17,583 nucleotides of DNA from an uncultured Gammaproteobacteria bacterium. GTDB taxonomy: Bacteria > Pseudomonadota > Gammaproteobacteria > UBA9214. The DNA lies in NCBI GenBank assembly GCA_905480065.1, contig CAJQOV010000202.1, positions 1 to 17,583 of the forward strand. The letters run 5' to 3'. The notes beneath the pieces were generated by a model. It did not search any database and was not told where the DNA came from. It worked only from the letters and a program-made list of their open reading frames with translations. The translations under genes were made by a program, and so were the position numbers. How positions within the stretch are numbered: the first letter of the stretch is position 1; every line of letters starts with the position of its first letter. Shown here one piece after another: positions 1 to 6,558 of this stretch.

Positions 1-154
1 GCCGGAAGCTGAGCGTTTCATCCTGTGCCTTGAGCAGCAGCAAGGCGTCCAGCAGCATCAGTTCCCGGCTCAGTGACTTGTCATCCAGCTCGAAGTCCTG
101 CATGTAGGGTTTGGCATCGGTTTCCGGGTTGAAGCGATAGATGGAAATCTTCAT
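1..154 (-). CDS. sdhB: Succinate dehydrogenase iron-sulfur subunit, N-terminal part (truncated by window edge)
   Basis: This is the first 51 codons of SdhB, the electron-transfer subunit that carries electrons from the SdhA flavin through Fe-S centres to quinone. The visible protein begins MKISIYRFNPETD and continues with PYMQDFELDD, the usual start of the ferredoxin-like N-terminal domain. The cysteine motifs that bind the [2Fe-2S], [4Fe-4S] and [3Fe-4S] centres lie beyond the left edge and cannot be checked. The ATG at 152-154 follows the sdhA stop codon by 18 bp, so it is the last visible gene of sdhCDAB. A purine-rich GGGAG lies about 13 nt upstream of the ATG, rather far for a ribosome binding site; translation may depend partly on coupling to sdhA. 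Identification rests on the N-terminal sequence plus operon position. Confidence 0.93.
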   Translation of the reverse strand, partial: MKISIYRFNPETDAKPYMQDFELDDKSLSRELMLLDALLLLKAQDETLSFR

Positions 155-172
155 GGCGTGATGCGATCTCCC

Positions 173-1936
173 TCAGTAGACACGCGGCTTGGGCGGGAAT
201 GATTCCACGGACATCGGTTTCATGCGCACCGGCTTGTAATCGATCATGTTGTTTTCCTTGTGATACAGGCTGTGGCGCAACCAGTTGACGTCATCGCGTT
301 CCGGGTAATCGACCCGCGAATGAGCGCCGCGGCTCTCGTGCCGCTGCTGCGCGGACATGATGGTGGCGATGGCCACGTCCATGAGGTTCTCCAGTTCCAG
401 TGCCTCGATACGCGCGGTATTGAATACCTGGCTGTGATCACGCAGCCGTACATCCGCCAGCCGTTGTTGCAGGGACAGTACCTTCTCCACACCTTCCTGT
501 AATACCTGCTCGGTGCGGAACACGCCACAGTGTTGTTCCATGGTTTTGGTCAGCTGCTGGCGCAAGGCATCGACGGATTCCCCCTCCCCCTGCTGTTCCC
601 AGCGTGCCAACCGTGCCAGGGAAGGCTCCAGAACCGTCTCAGTCAGTGGGCGGTGATAGCGGTTCTCGCCAAGGTATTCGATGATGCGATTGCCCGCCGC
701 CCGGCCGAACACGATGATATCCAGCAGCGAATTGCCACCCAGCCGGTTGCCACCGTGTACCGATACGCAGGCACACTCGCCGGCAGCATACAGGCCCGGC
801 AGCGGCTCTTCCGGGCCATGGTCGATCGGCACCACCACTTCGCCATAGCGATTGGTCGGGATGCCGCCCATGGTGTAGTGCGCGGTGGGAAATACCGGGA
901 CCGGTGCCTCGCACATGTCCACACCGGCGAAGGTCAGCGCCATGTCACGGATGGCGGGCAGGCGCTTTTTGATCAGGTTGCTGTCAAGGTGGTGCATTTG
1001 CAGCAGGACATGGTCACGGCCCGGACCACAGCCGCGCCCCTCGCGCACCTCGGTAACAATGGCCCGGCTGACCACGTCGCGGCTGGCGAGGTCTTTCGCG
1101 TGCGGCGCATAACGTTCCATGAAACGTTCGCCTGTGCTGTTGACCAGGTAGCCGCCCTCGCCGCGCGCGCCCTCGCTCAGCAGCATGCCCTTGCCGGCAA
1201 TCCCGGTCGGGTGAAACTGGATAAATTCCATGTCCTGCAGCGGTACCCCGGCACGCAGCGCCATGGCCATGCCGTCACCGGTATTGATCAGGGCGTTGGT
1301 ATTGGTTCGGAAGATCTGCCCGGCGCCGCCGGTGGCGAGCAGCGTGGTGCGCGCCTCGATGACCAGTTTTTCGCCGCTGGCGATATCGAGCACCAGTGCA
1401 CCGAGGATAAAACCTTCGTCATCCAGCAGCAGGTCCACGGCGAAATATTCATCGAAGAAATGCGTGCGGGCGCGGATATTCTGCTGGTAGAGCGCCTGCA
1501 GGATGGCGTGCCCGGTGCGATCCGCCGCAGCACAGGTGCGTGCCGCCTGTTCGCCGCCGAAATTCATGCTCTGCCCGCCGAACTGGCGCTGGTAGATGGT
1601 GCCGTTGTCGAGCCGCGAGAACGGTACTCCGTAGTGTTCCAGCTCGTACACCGCACGCGGAGCGGTGCGGCACATGTACTCGATGGCATCCTGGTCGCCG
1701 AGGTAATCACTGCCCTTGACGGTATCGAACATATGCCAGTGCCAGTTGTCCGGGCGCACATTGGCCAGCGCGGCATTTACCCCGCCCTGCGCGGCCACGG
1801 TGTGGGAACGGGTCGGGAATACCTTGGACACCACGGCGACGTGGGTATCGGCGCGGGACAGTTGCAGCGCCGCACGCAGCCCGCCTCCGCCTGCGCCGAT
1901 GATCAGCGTATCGAATTGCCGGCGCGGGATCGTCAT
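173..1936 (-). CDS. sdhA: Succinate dehydrogenase flavoprotein subunit
   Basis: SdhA (587 aa; E. coli 588) oxidises succinate to fumarate at a covalently bound FAD on the cytoplasmic face of complex II. Visible landmarks match E. coli numbering: the Rossmann motif GAGGGGLRAA at 14-23, the FAD-linking His45 in RSHTVAAQGG, His242 in FHPTG, the SEGARGEGG loop at 254-262, the catalytic Arg286 in SRDVVSR, His353 in AHYTMGG and Arg398 in GGNRLGGNS. The start chosen is the ATG at 1934-1936 (MTIPRRQFD). A longer open frame upstream to 2338 only reads through sdhD and part of sdhC, and would add residues before the Rossmann fold that the family lacks. The ATG overlaps the sdhD stop as ATGA, so translation is probably coupled. 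All key catalytic residues are present. The flavinylation factor SdhE is not seen here and may lie beyond sdhB. Confidence 0.98.
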   Translation of the reverse strand: MTIPRRQFDTLIIGAGGGGLRAALQLSRADTHVAVVSKVFPTRSHTVAAQGGVNAALANVRPDNWHWHMFDTVKGSDYLGDQDAIEYMCRTAPRAVYELEHYGVPFSRLDNGTIYQRQFGGQSMNFGGEQAARTCAAADRTGHAILQALYQQNIRARTHFFDEYFAVDLLLDDEGFILGALVLDIASGEKLVIEARTTLLATGGAGQIFRTNTNALINTGDGMAMALRAGVPLQDMEFIQFHPTGIAGKGMLLSEGARGEGGYLVNSTGERFMERYAPHAKDLASRDVVSRAIVTEVREGRGCGPGRDHVLLQMHHLDSNLIKKRLPAIRDMALTFAGVDMCEAPVPVFPTAHYTMGGIPTNRYGEVVVPIDHGPEEPLPGLYAAGECACVSVHGGNRLGGNSLLDIIVFGRAAGNRIIEYLGENRYHRPLTETVLEPSLARLARWEQQGEGESVDALRQQLTKTMEQHCGVFRTEQVLQEGVEKVLSLQQRLADVRLRDHSQVFNTARIEALELENLMDVAIATIMSAQQRHESRGAHSRVDYPERDDVNWLRHSLYHKENNMIDYKPVRMKPMSVESFPPKPRVY

Positions 1937-2277
1937 GTCATGCCACTGGCCAGGATGAGGATGCGGACACCCCAGAAGCCACAGCCGATCAGCAGTAAGC
2001 CGATCAGTGTCAGCAGCAGCAGGCGCAAACCCAGGTGATGAATGTAATCCAGTATCACGTCGCGCAGCCCGACCCAGCCATGGATCAGCATGGCGAGAAT
2101 GAATCCTGCGCTGGCAATCGCCACCAGCGGATCGGCAAACCAGGCGCGCCATTCGCTGTAGTCGGGGGCCGGATGCAGCCAGAAATAAACCAGCACAATG
2201 ACCAGGTAGAGTCCGAGATACACCGCAGTGAAGCGTTGCAGCATCCAGGTGCGTAATCCGTCCACGTGGTAACTCAT
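1933..2277 (-). CDS. sdhD: Succinate dehydrogenase membrane anchor subunit
   Basis: SdhD (114 aa) is one of the two membrane anchors that hold heme b and form the quinone site of complex II. It has the expected three hydrophobic segments, at about 16-34, 50-70 and 84-110. The conserved segment is IHGWVGLRDVILDYIH: His66 matches the E. coli SdhD heme ligand His71, and Asp77-Tyr78 match the Asp82-Tyr83 pair near the quinone. The N-terminal WMLQRFTAVY resembles the family's W-x-x-Q-R-x-T/S-A start. The gene begins inside the sdhC stop (ATGA at 2274-2277) and ends inside the sdhA start (ATGA at 1933-1936), so the three genes are translationally chained. Anchor subunits diverge quickly; identity here rests on the heme/quinone residues together with position. 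Confidence 0.95.
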   Translation of the reverse strand: MSYHVDGLRTWMLQRFTAVYLGLYLVIVLVYFWLHPAPDYSEWRAWFADPLVAIASAGFILAMLIHGWVGLRDVILDYIHHLGLRLLLLTLIGLLLIGCGFWGVRILILASGMT

Positions 2278-2654
2278 AGCACCCAGCCCAGGTAAAGCAG
2301 CGTTGCCAGCACCCCGGCGGCATTGACCAGCCAGGCACTGGCGCGCGCCCGTTTCAGTTGTACGCCGGCATCGAGGTCGATCAGCAGAAAGCGAATACCC
2401 GAAAACAGGTGATGAAATAGCGACCAGGCAATTGGCACGGAGGCAAGCTTGAGCAACGGGGATTGCAGCAGCTCGCCGACGCGCTGGAAACCCGCGGCAT
2501 CCTGTAACGAGAGATCGAGCAGGTACACCAGCAAGGGAAAGGCGATGAACAGCAATACACCGGAGATGCGATGGCCGAACGAGGTCAGGGCGCCGACCGG
2601 AAACTGAATCCGGAGCAGGTTGAGGTAGACTGGAGCGGAGCGCCGTGTCGTCAT
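2274..2654 (-). CDS. sdhC: Succinate dehydrogenase cytochrome b556 subunit
   Basis: SdhC (126 aa) is the cytochrome b subunit that, with SdhD, binds heme b and ubiquinone. The N-terminal signature SFGHRISG (25-32) contains Ser25 and Arg29, matching the quinone-site Ser27 and Arg31 of E. coli. The segment FHHLFSGIRFLLID contains His82, four residues before the Gly-Ile-Arg, the spacing of the E. coli heme ligand His84. Three membrane segments are visible at about 27-48, 66-90 and 105-125. It is the first gene of the operon. The start ATG (2652-2654) lies 138 bp from the divergent ygfZ start and has only a weak purine tract upstream. The transcript probably starts from the extended -10-like site at 2681-2689. 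Confidence 0.95.
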   Translation of the reverse strand: MTTRRSAPVYLNLLRIQFPVGALTSFGHRISGVLLFIAFPLLVYLLDLSLQDAAGFQRVGELLQSPLLKLASVPIAWSLFHHLFSGIRFLLIDLDAGVQLKRARASAWLVNAAGVLATLLYLGWVL

Positions 2655-2680
2655 GTGTTGATGATCTTCTGCCAGCCGTT

Positions 2681-2689
2681 TTTATACCA
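2681..2689 (-). promoter_or_regulatory. Candidate extended -10 element for the sdh operon
   Basis: Read on the minus strand, the site is TGGTATAAA, an extended -10 (TG-N-TATAAA), about 27 nt before the sdhC ATG. No good -35 is present at 16-18 bp, which is tolerated for extended -10 promoters. Within the same 138-bp divergent region, TATACT at 2732-2737 (plus strand) could serve ygfZ but also lacks a -35. TATGAT at 2775-2780 lies too close to the ygfZ start unless the mRNA is nearly leaderless. Pattern match only. Confidence 0.35.
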
Positions 2690-2792
2690 TTGCTGGTAAG
2701 TGAAAACCAGTAAATCCACTGCCTCTCACCGTATACTGACAGCGGACATCGGCATGGAATAGAATTTGTAACGCTATGATCAGGGAGATTGC

Positions 2793-3854
2793 ATGAAAAG
2801 CGAATGGAAGGATTTTCTGGTTGACGCCGGGGCGGAATTCAGTGACGACCGGGTAGCCCACTTCGGCAACCCGGTGCGCGAGCAACAGGCTGCCCTGGGC
2901 GGGCTGGTGTTTGCCGATCTCGAGTACCTGGGTGTCATTGCCGTGCATGGTACCGATGCCGCCAGCTTCCTGCAGTCACAGCTCAGTAACGATATCCGCT
3001 CGCTGGATGAACACGCGAGCCAGTTAAGCGCCTTCTGTACGCCCAAGGGGCGCATGCTGGGCCTGATGCGGATTTTCCGGTGCAATGACATCTATTACCT
3101 GCGGCTGCCGGCAGATACGCTGGAGGCGGTGCTGCAGCGCCTGCGCCTGTTCGTGATGCGGGCACAGGTCACGCTGGAAGATGTCAGCGAGAATTTCCTG
3201 CGCATCGGCGTCAGTGGTACCGATGCCCCGGAGCAAGTACACGCTGCCACGGGCGCATGCCCGGAAACGGTCAATGCCGTTGCGCAGCGTGGTGATTTCA
3301 CTGTCATGCGGGTCCCCGGCCCGCAACCACGCTTCGAGATATTCGCCGCCTCCCTGCAGGCAGCCCGGCAATGCTGGGACACACTGAATGTGCGTGCTGC
3401 GCCGGCCGGAGAACCGGTGTGGCGGCTGCTGGAAATCCTGGCAGGCCTGCCGGCGGTTTTCGCTGCCACGCGGGAACGCTTTGTGCCGCAGATGGCCAAC
3501 CTGCAGCTGATCGACGGAGTCAGCTTCAAAAAAGGCTGTTACCCGGGACAGGAAATCGTGGCGCGCATGCAATATCTCGGCACGCTGAAACGGCGCATGT
3601 ATGCAGGACGCATTGCACTGGATGGCCAGGTGTTGCCAGGTGCGGAGCTGTTTTCCGGCCACGACGACAGTCAGCCGGTCGGCCAGATCGTCGATGCGCA
3701 GCCGCACCCGGATGGCGGCCAGCAGGCGCTTGCGGTATTGCAGATCCGGTCTGCGGAAGCGGACGATGCCTTTCTTGGCAGCGCTACCGGACCGGCCTTC
3801 GAGCTGGTTCGACTGCCCTATGACTTTGAGCCGGAATCGCGCCAGCAGCAGTAA
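2793..3854 (+). CDS. ygfZ: Folate-binding tRNA-modification/Fe-S maintenance protein YgfZ
   Basis: This is a 353-aa member of the YgfZ/GcvT-like family. These proteins bind tetrahydrofolate and are needed for full activity of some Fe-S enzymes, including MiaB-type tRNA thiomethylation in E. coli. The hallmark K-G-C-Y-P-G-Q-E is at 247-254, with Cys249 corresponding to the essential E. coli Cys228. The GcvT-like opening VHGTDAASFLQSQLSNDI (51-68) and FCTPKGRML (81-89) also fit. The ATG is preceded by AGGGAG at 2782-2787 with good spacing. The gene is divergent from sdhC, so an Fe-S maintenance factor shares an intergenic region with a major Fe-S enzyme. It is followed 80 bp later by msrB on the same strand. 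The broad family is certain; the exact client enzymes are inferred from E. coli. Confidence 0.95.
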   Translation: MKSEWKDFLVDAGAEFSDDRVAHFGNPVREQQAALGGLVFADLEYLGVIAVHGTDAASFLQSQLSNDIRSLDEHASQLSAFCTPKGRMLGLMRIFRCNDIYYLRLPADTLEAVLQRLRLFVMRAQVTLEDVSENFLRIGVSGTDAPEQVHAATGACPETVNAVAQRGDFTVMRVPGPQPRFEIFAASLQAARQCWDTLNVRAAPAGEPVWRLLEILAGLPAVFAATRERFVPQMANLQLIDGVSFKKGCYPGQEIVARMQYLGTLKRRMYAGRIALDGQVLPGAELFSGHDDSQPVGQIVDAQPHPDGGQQALAVLQIRSAEADDAFLGSATGPAFELVRLPYDFEPESRQQQ

Positions 3855-3934
3855 TCCGGCGTGGCATTGAACCAGTACCCTGTCAGACGTGTCGTACCAC
3901 TGGCTGTAACCACGTCCGGCCCGGAGAGAATGCC

Positions 3935-4531
3935 ATGAGAACTATCCTGTTACCCGCCCTGCTGATTATCGCTGCACTCTTGACGGCCTATCGTTTCTGG
4001 ATGCCGGCACAGGCAGAAGCACCCGCCGGTTCCGGCGCGGACGCCATGGATAACCGGCAATTCGTATCTGCACCCGGTCGCTACAGCATCCCGGCCGAGG
4101 AAGTGCTGAAGCAGCGCCTGACGCCGTTGCAATACGAGGTCACGCAACACGAGGCAACCGAGCGCGCATTCCAGAATGAATACTGGGACAACAGGCAGGA
4201 AGGCATCTACGTCGATATCGTGTCCGGAGAACCGCTGTTCAGTTCCACCGACAAGTTCAAATCCGGTACCGGCTGGCCCAGCTTTACCCGGCCGATCCAG
4301 CAGGATGCGCTGGTGGAACACTCCGATACGCGGTTCTTTATCAAGCGCACCGAGCTGAAAAGCCGGATCGCCGGCTCACACCTGGGTCACGTTTTTACCG
4401 ATGGTCCGCAGCCGACCGGCCTGCGCTACTGCATCAACTCGGCATCGCTGCGCTTTATCCCGCGTGAGCAACTGGCCGAGCAAGGATACGGAGAATACGA
4501 GAGGCTGTTTGGCGAGGCCGAGGTAAAGTAG
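3935..4531 (+). CDS. msrB: Membrane-anchored (periplasmic) methionine-R-sulfoxide reductase with a single cysteine
   Basis: MsrB reduces the R isomer of methionine sulfoxide in proteins. This 198-aa version starts with an uncleaved-looking hydrophobic anchor (about residues 3-19) and a short linker, so the catalytic domain (about 55-195) probably faces the periplasm. Domain motifs are LQYEVTQ, SGTGWPSFTRPI, SHLGHVFTDGPQPTGLRYC and NSASLRF. Cys166 in RYCIN is the catalytic cysteine and is the only cysteine in the protein. The two CxxC pairs that bind zinc in many MsrBs are absent. The usual resolving cysteine in SGCGWPSF is Thr112, so the enzyme would have to recycle its sulfenic acid through an outside thiol or disulfide protein. 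A GGAGAG at 3923-3928 precedes the ATG. Probably co-oriented with ygfZ, perhaps co-transcribed. Confidence 0.93.
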   Translation: MRTILLPALLIIAALLTAYRFWMPAQAEAPAGSGADAMDNRQFVSAPGRYSIPAEEVLKQRLTPLQYEVTQHEATERAFQNEYWDNRQEGIYVDIVSGEPLFSSTDKFKSGTGWPSFTRPIQQDALVEHSDTRFFIKRTELKSRIAGSHLGHVFTDGPQPTGLRYCINSASLRFIPREQLAEQGYGEYERLFGEAEVK

Positions 4532-4569
4532 CCAGGGGGACGTCGTGTTGCAGCAGCCTGCGGATGTGA

Positions 4570-4605
4570 CAAACCCGTATGGTGAATCAGATCAACCCGG
4601 GTTTG
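4570..4605. terminator. Inverted repeat between convergent genes, possible weak bidirectional terminator
   Basis: An 8-bp perfect inverted repeat (CAAACCCG at 4570-4577, CGGGTTTG at 4598-4605) with a 20-nt loop lies between msrB (ends 4531) and the minus-strand gene whose stop codon begins at 4606. The right arm overlaps a 10-bp palindrome AACCCGGGTT (4594-4603). There is no T-run on either side, so intrinsic termination would be weak. It is the only structure I see in this 74-bp convergent gap. Confidence 0.3.
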
Positions 4606-5007
4606 CTAGCGATTCAGCACATCCCCGCAACCCCGGTAGCCGGTGCCATCGAAGGACACGATCACCGTAACCTCGTGGGACTTGCCGGTTTTGCTGTCCT
4701 GGCAGGCATCCCCCTTGACGAACACGGTCAGCTGATGGTGTTCATCCGGCACCCGGTAGATGGAGGTGCGCTCAGCAGTACGCAGGGTTGGCCCGTTGGC
4801 GGGATAACGATACGTGGTGGTTTCACCGGCCAGTGTCAATGTCAGCCTGTTCGCCTCTGCAGGGATCTCGAGCGTCCAGTCCGGGTCGTTGCCGTAGGCC
4901 TTGATATGCAGGCTCTGCGACAGTTCATCATAGGCGCCCGCGGTACCGGACAGCAGCACCAGTAATCCGGCCGTGATGGATGGTGTAATCTTTCTTGATA
5001 GCTGCAT
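4606..5007 (-). CDS. Small secreted protein, COG3650/META-like, two cysteines
   Basis: A 133-aa exported protein of unknown function. Residues 1-25 form a classic signal peptide (basic start MQLSRK, hydrophobic core, AGA cleavage site before Tyr26). The mature part contains YGNDPDWTLEI (38-48) and, near the end, a cysteine in DACQDS (Cys102) and another in YRGCGD (Cys127). This pattern resembles small proteobacterial envelope proteins of the COG3650 type, which share a G-x-E/D-P-x-W-x-L-E-I segment and a C-terminal GCG with a likely disulfide; this is recognition from memory, not a search. The start at 5005-5007 was chosen over a longer frame to 5094 because it has a strong AAGGAG at the right distance and begins directly with the signal peptide. 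It lies 31 bp after the aminotransferase and may be co-transcribed with it. Confidence 0.75.
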   Translation of the reverse strand: MQLSRKITPSITAGLLVLLSGTAGAYDELSQSLHIKAYGNDPDWTLEIPAEANRLTLTLAGETTTYRYPANGPTLRTAERTSIYRVPDEHHQLTVFVKGDACQDSKTGKSHEVTVIVSFDGTGYRGCGDVLNR

Positions 5008-5014
5008 GGTCTTT

Positions 5015-5020
5015 CTCCTT
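5015..5020 (-). promoter_or_regulatory. Ribosome binding site deciding the start of the small secreted protein
   Basis: On the minus strand this reads AAGGAG, 7 nt before the ATG at 5007. It favours this internal ATG over the upstream ATG at 5094, which would lie within the aminotransferase coding region. Confidence 0.75.
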
Positions 5021-5038
5021 GGCGGATCAGTGCACAGA

Positions 5039-6217
5039 TTATTTGTATACCGCGCGCGCAGCGTCCACTGCAACACCCGATATGATCGGCGCACGCATGC
5101 TGCTCAGCACAGCATCCAGCGCGCCGAGACAAAACAGTACGTTGGTCTGGCTGCTGGCATAACCCATTAACCCGACGCGCCAGATCTTGCCGGCCATGGC
5201 ACCCAGGCCGGCGCCAATTTCCAGGTTGTATTCTTTCAGCAGGATGCTGCGCACGGCGGCTTCATCGACCCCTTCCGGGACAGACACCGCGTTCAGCTGT
5301 GGCAGACGCTCGCCTTCCGGTACCACGAATTGCAGCCCCATCGCCTCGAAGCCGGCGCGCAACGCGTTATGATTTTTCTGGTGGCGCGCCCAGGAATTCT
5401 CCAGGCCTTCTTCCTGCAGGATGACCAGCGCCTCGTGCAGTGCGTACAAGGTGTTGACCGGTGCGGTATGGTGATAGGCGCGCTTGCTGCCACCGCCCCA
5501 GTAACCGAGAATCAGGTTCAGGTCGAGGAACCAGCTTTGCACCTTGCTCTTGCGCGTGGTAACGCGTTCGATCGCCGCCTTGCTGAAGGTGACCGGCGAC
5601 AGGCCCGGTACGCAGGACAGGCACTTCTGGGTGCCGGAATATACCGCATCGAGTTCCCATTCATCGACCAGCAGCGGGGATCCGGCCAGCGAGGTGACGG
5701 TGTCGGCAATGACCAGGCAACCGTGTTCGTGCGCCAGTGCAGCAATGGTCTTGGCATCGGAGATTGCGCCGGTGGAGGTCTCGGCATGCACGAAGGCCAC
5801 GACCTTCGCATCCGGGTTGGCCTGCAGTGCGGCCCGCAGCTTGTCCGGGTCCACGGCAGTGCCCCAGGCGTCCTCGACCATCACCGCGCTGCCGCCACTG
5901 CGTTCAACGTTTTCCTTCATGCGGCCGCCGAACACACCGTTCTGGCAGACGATTACCTTGTCGCCGGGCTCGACCAGGTTCACAAAGCACATCTCCATGC
6001 CCGCCGAACCCGGCGCCGAAACCGGCATGGTGAGTTCGTTGTTGGTGTTGAAGGCGTAACGCAGCATCACTTTCATCTCGTCCATCATGGTGACGAACAC
6101 CGGATCCAGATGACCCAGCGTCGGGCGTGACATGGCCTCGAGAATGCGCGGGTTGACGGTGGACGGGCCGGGGCCCATCAGGGTCCGGACGGGGGGATGG
6201 AAAGACTGAATGGTCAT
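5039..6217 (-). CDS. Class V aminotransferase, serine/alanine-glyoxylate aminotransferase type
   Basis: A 392-aa PLP-dependent fold-type I enzyme of the AGXT/SGA group, which moves amino groups from serine or alanine to glyoxylate or pyruvate. The N-terminal LMGPGPSTVNPRIL (13-26) and GHLDPVF (35-41) are typical of the family. SAPGSAGMEM (67-76) is the phosphate-binding loop region, Asp172 in IADTVTS should pair with the PLP pyridine nitrogen, and Lys198 in SGTQKCLS is the Schiff-base lysine. WRVGLMG near the C terminus carries the substrate-carboxylate arginine. The ATG at 6215-6217 is the only sensible start and matches the family's N terminus. No serine-cycle or photorespiratory genes are beside it, so substrate choice (serine, alanine, aspartate) cannot be fixed; agxT/sgaA would be possible symbols. 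Its neighbour downstream is the small secreted protein. Confidence 0.9.
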   Translation of the reverse strand: MTIQSFHPPVRTLMGPGPSTVNPRILEAMSRPTLGHLDPVFVTMMDEMKVMLRYAFNTNNELTMPVSAPGSAGMEMCFVNLVEPGDKVIVCQNGVFGGRMKENVERSGGSAVMVEDAWGTAVDPDKLRAALQANPDAKVVAFVHAETSTGAISDAKTIAALAHEHGCLVIADTVTSLAGSPLLVDEWELDAVYSGTQKCLSCVPGLSPVTFSKAAIERVTTRKSKVQSWFLDLNLILGYWGGGSKRAYHHTAPVNTLYALHEALVILQEEGLENSWARHQKNHNALRAGFEAMGLQFVVPEGERLPQLNAVSVPEGVDEAAVRSILLKEYNLEIGAGLGAMAGKIWRVGLMGYASSQTNVLFCLGALDAVLSSMRAPIISGVAVDAARAVYK

Positions 6218-6266
6218 TACTGGCCTCGTGGTTACATTCGGGTTTGCGGTGACAAAACAGGGCGTG

Positions 6267-6297
6267 ATTCTAGCATCATCCCGCGCAGTTCAGGCAA
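6267..6297 (-). promoter_or_regulatory. Candidate promoter for the aminotransferase
   Basis: Read leftward, TGCTAGAAT (6267-6275) is an extended -10, preceded by TTGCCT (6292-6297) with a 19-bp spacer, slightly long. It lies about 50 nt before the aminotransferase ATG. An alternative, farther upstream, is the perfect TATAAT at 6431-6436, which has only CTGCTG at the -35 position. Pattern match only. Confidence 0.35.
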
Positions 6298-6442
6298 AGA
6301 ATCCCGTGCTTTTGCCGGCCCTGGCTGCGGCATCCGTGGCGTGGTTGCAGCTTCGCACCGGGGCTTCAGGCTGCTGGTCGCGCCCAGTCAGAATATCCAT
6401 TCATCCAGGTACTTGCGTGGCATTGATTGCATTATACGTTAA

Positions 6443-6479
6443 CTGTTTCAGAACAGCAGGTTGGCAAAACGGTCCGTTT
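6443..6479. repeat. Two adjacent short palindromes, possible operator
   Basis: CTGTT-TCAG-AACAG (6443-6456) and AAACGG-T-CCGTTT (6467-6479) lie side by side just upstream, in the leftward sense, of the TATAAT at 6431-6436. The second is a 13-bp near-perfect palindrome with a single central base. Such pairs can bind dimeric regulators, but there is no regulator gene nearby and the match may be chance. Confidence 0.25.
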
Positions 6480-6508
6480 CCTGATGCGGTGCTGCTGGCT
6501 GGAATCGC

Positions 6509-6532
6509 GCCGGCGCGGGAACGAGCGCCGGC
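6509..6532 (-). terminator. GC-rich stem-loop downstream of the ABC importer operon
   Basis: A perfect 8-bp stem (GCCGGCGC at 6509-6516, GCGCCGGC at 6525-6532) with an 8-nt loop lies 26 nt past the stop codon of the ATPase gene, the last gene of the leftward operon. It has no following T-run, so it could end transcription weakly or mainly protect the 3' end of the mRNA. Confidence 0.4.
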
Positions 6533-6558
6533 TGCCGGCAATCGAGTTCAGGCAAGGC

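Larger units (their letters stand above)
6218..6558. other. Gene-free region between the aminotransferase and the ABC importer
   Basis: These 341 bp hold no credible gene. The only longer open frames (for example 6210-6722, plus strand) run antisense into both neighbours and match nothing I recognise. The region contains the upstream sequences of the aminotransferase, a candidate promoter at 6267-6297, a perfect TATAAT on the minus strand (6431-6436), two short palindromes at 6443-6456 and 6467-6479, and a GC-rich stem-loop at 6509-6532 downstream of the importer operon. Confidence 0.7.

Noticed and set aside
530..2038. Long open frame (502 codons) on the plus strand opposite sdhA
   Set aside because: Composition is that of an antisense shadow of a GC-rich gene, with no recognisable domain, while sdhA on the other strand is certain.
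173..2338. A single 721-codon frame covering sdhA and extending upstream
   Set aside because: The part above 1936 overlaps sdhD and sdhC in another frame and encodes sequence not seen in SdhA; the ATGA junction marks the true start.
3024..3707. 227-codon minus-strand frame opposite ygfZ
   Set aside because: Antisense shadow; ygfZ is well supported by its K-G-C-Y-P-G-Q-E motif.
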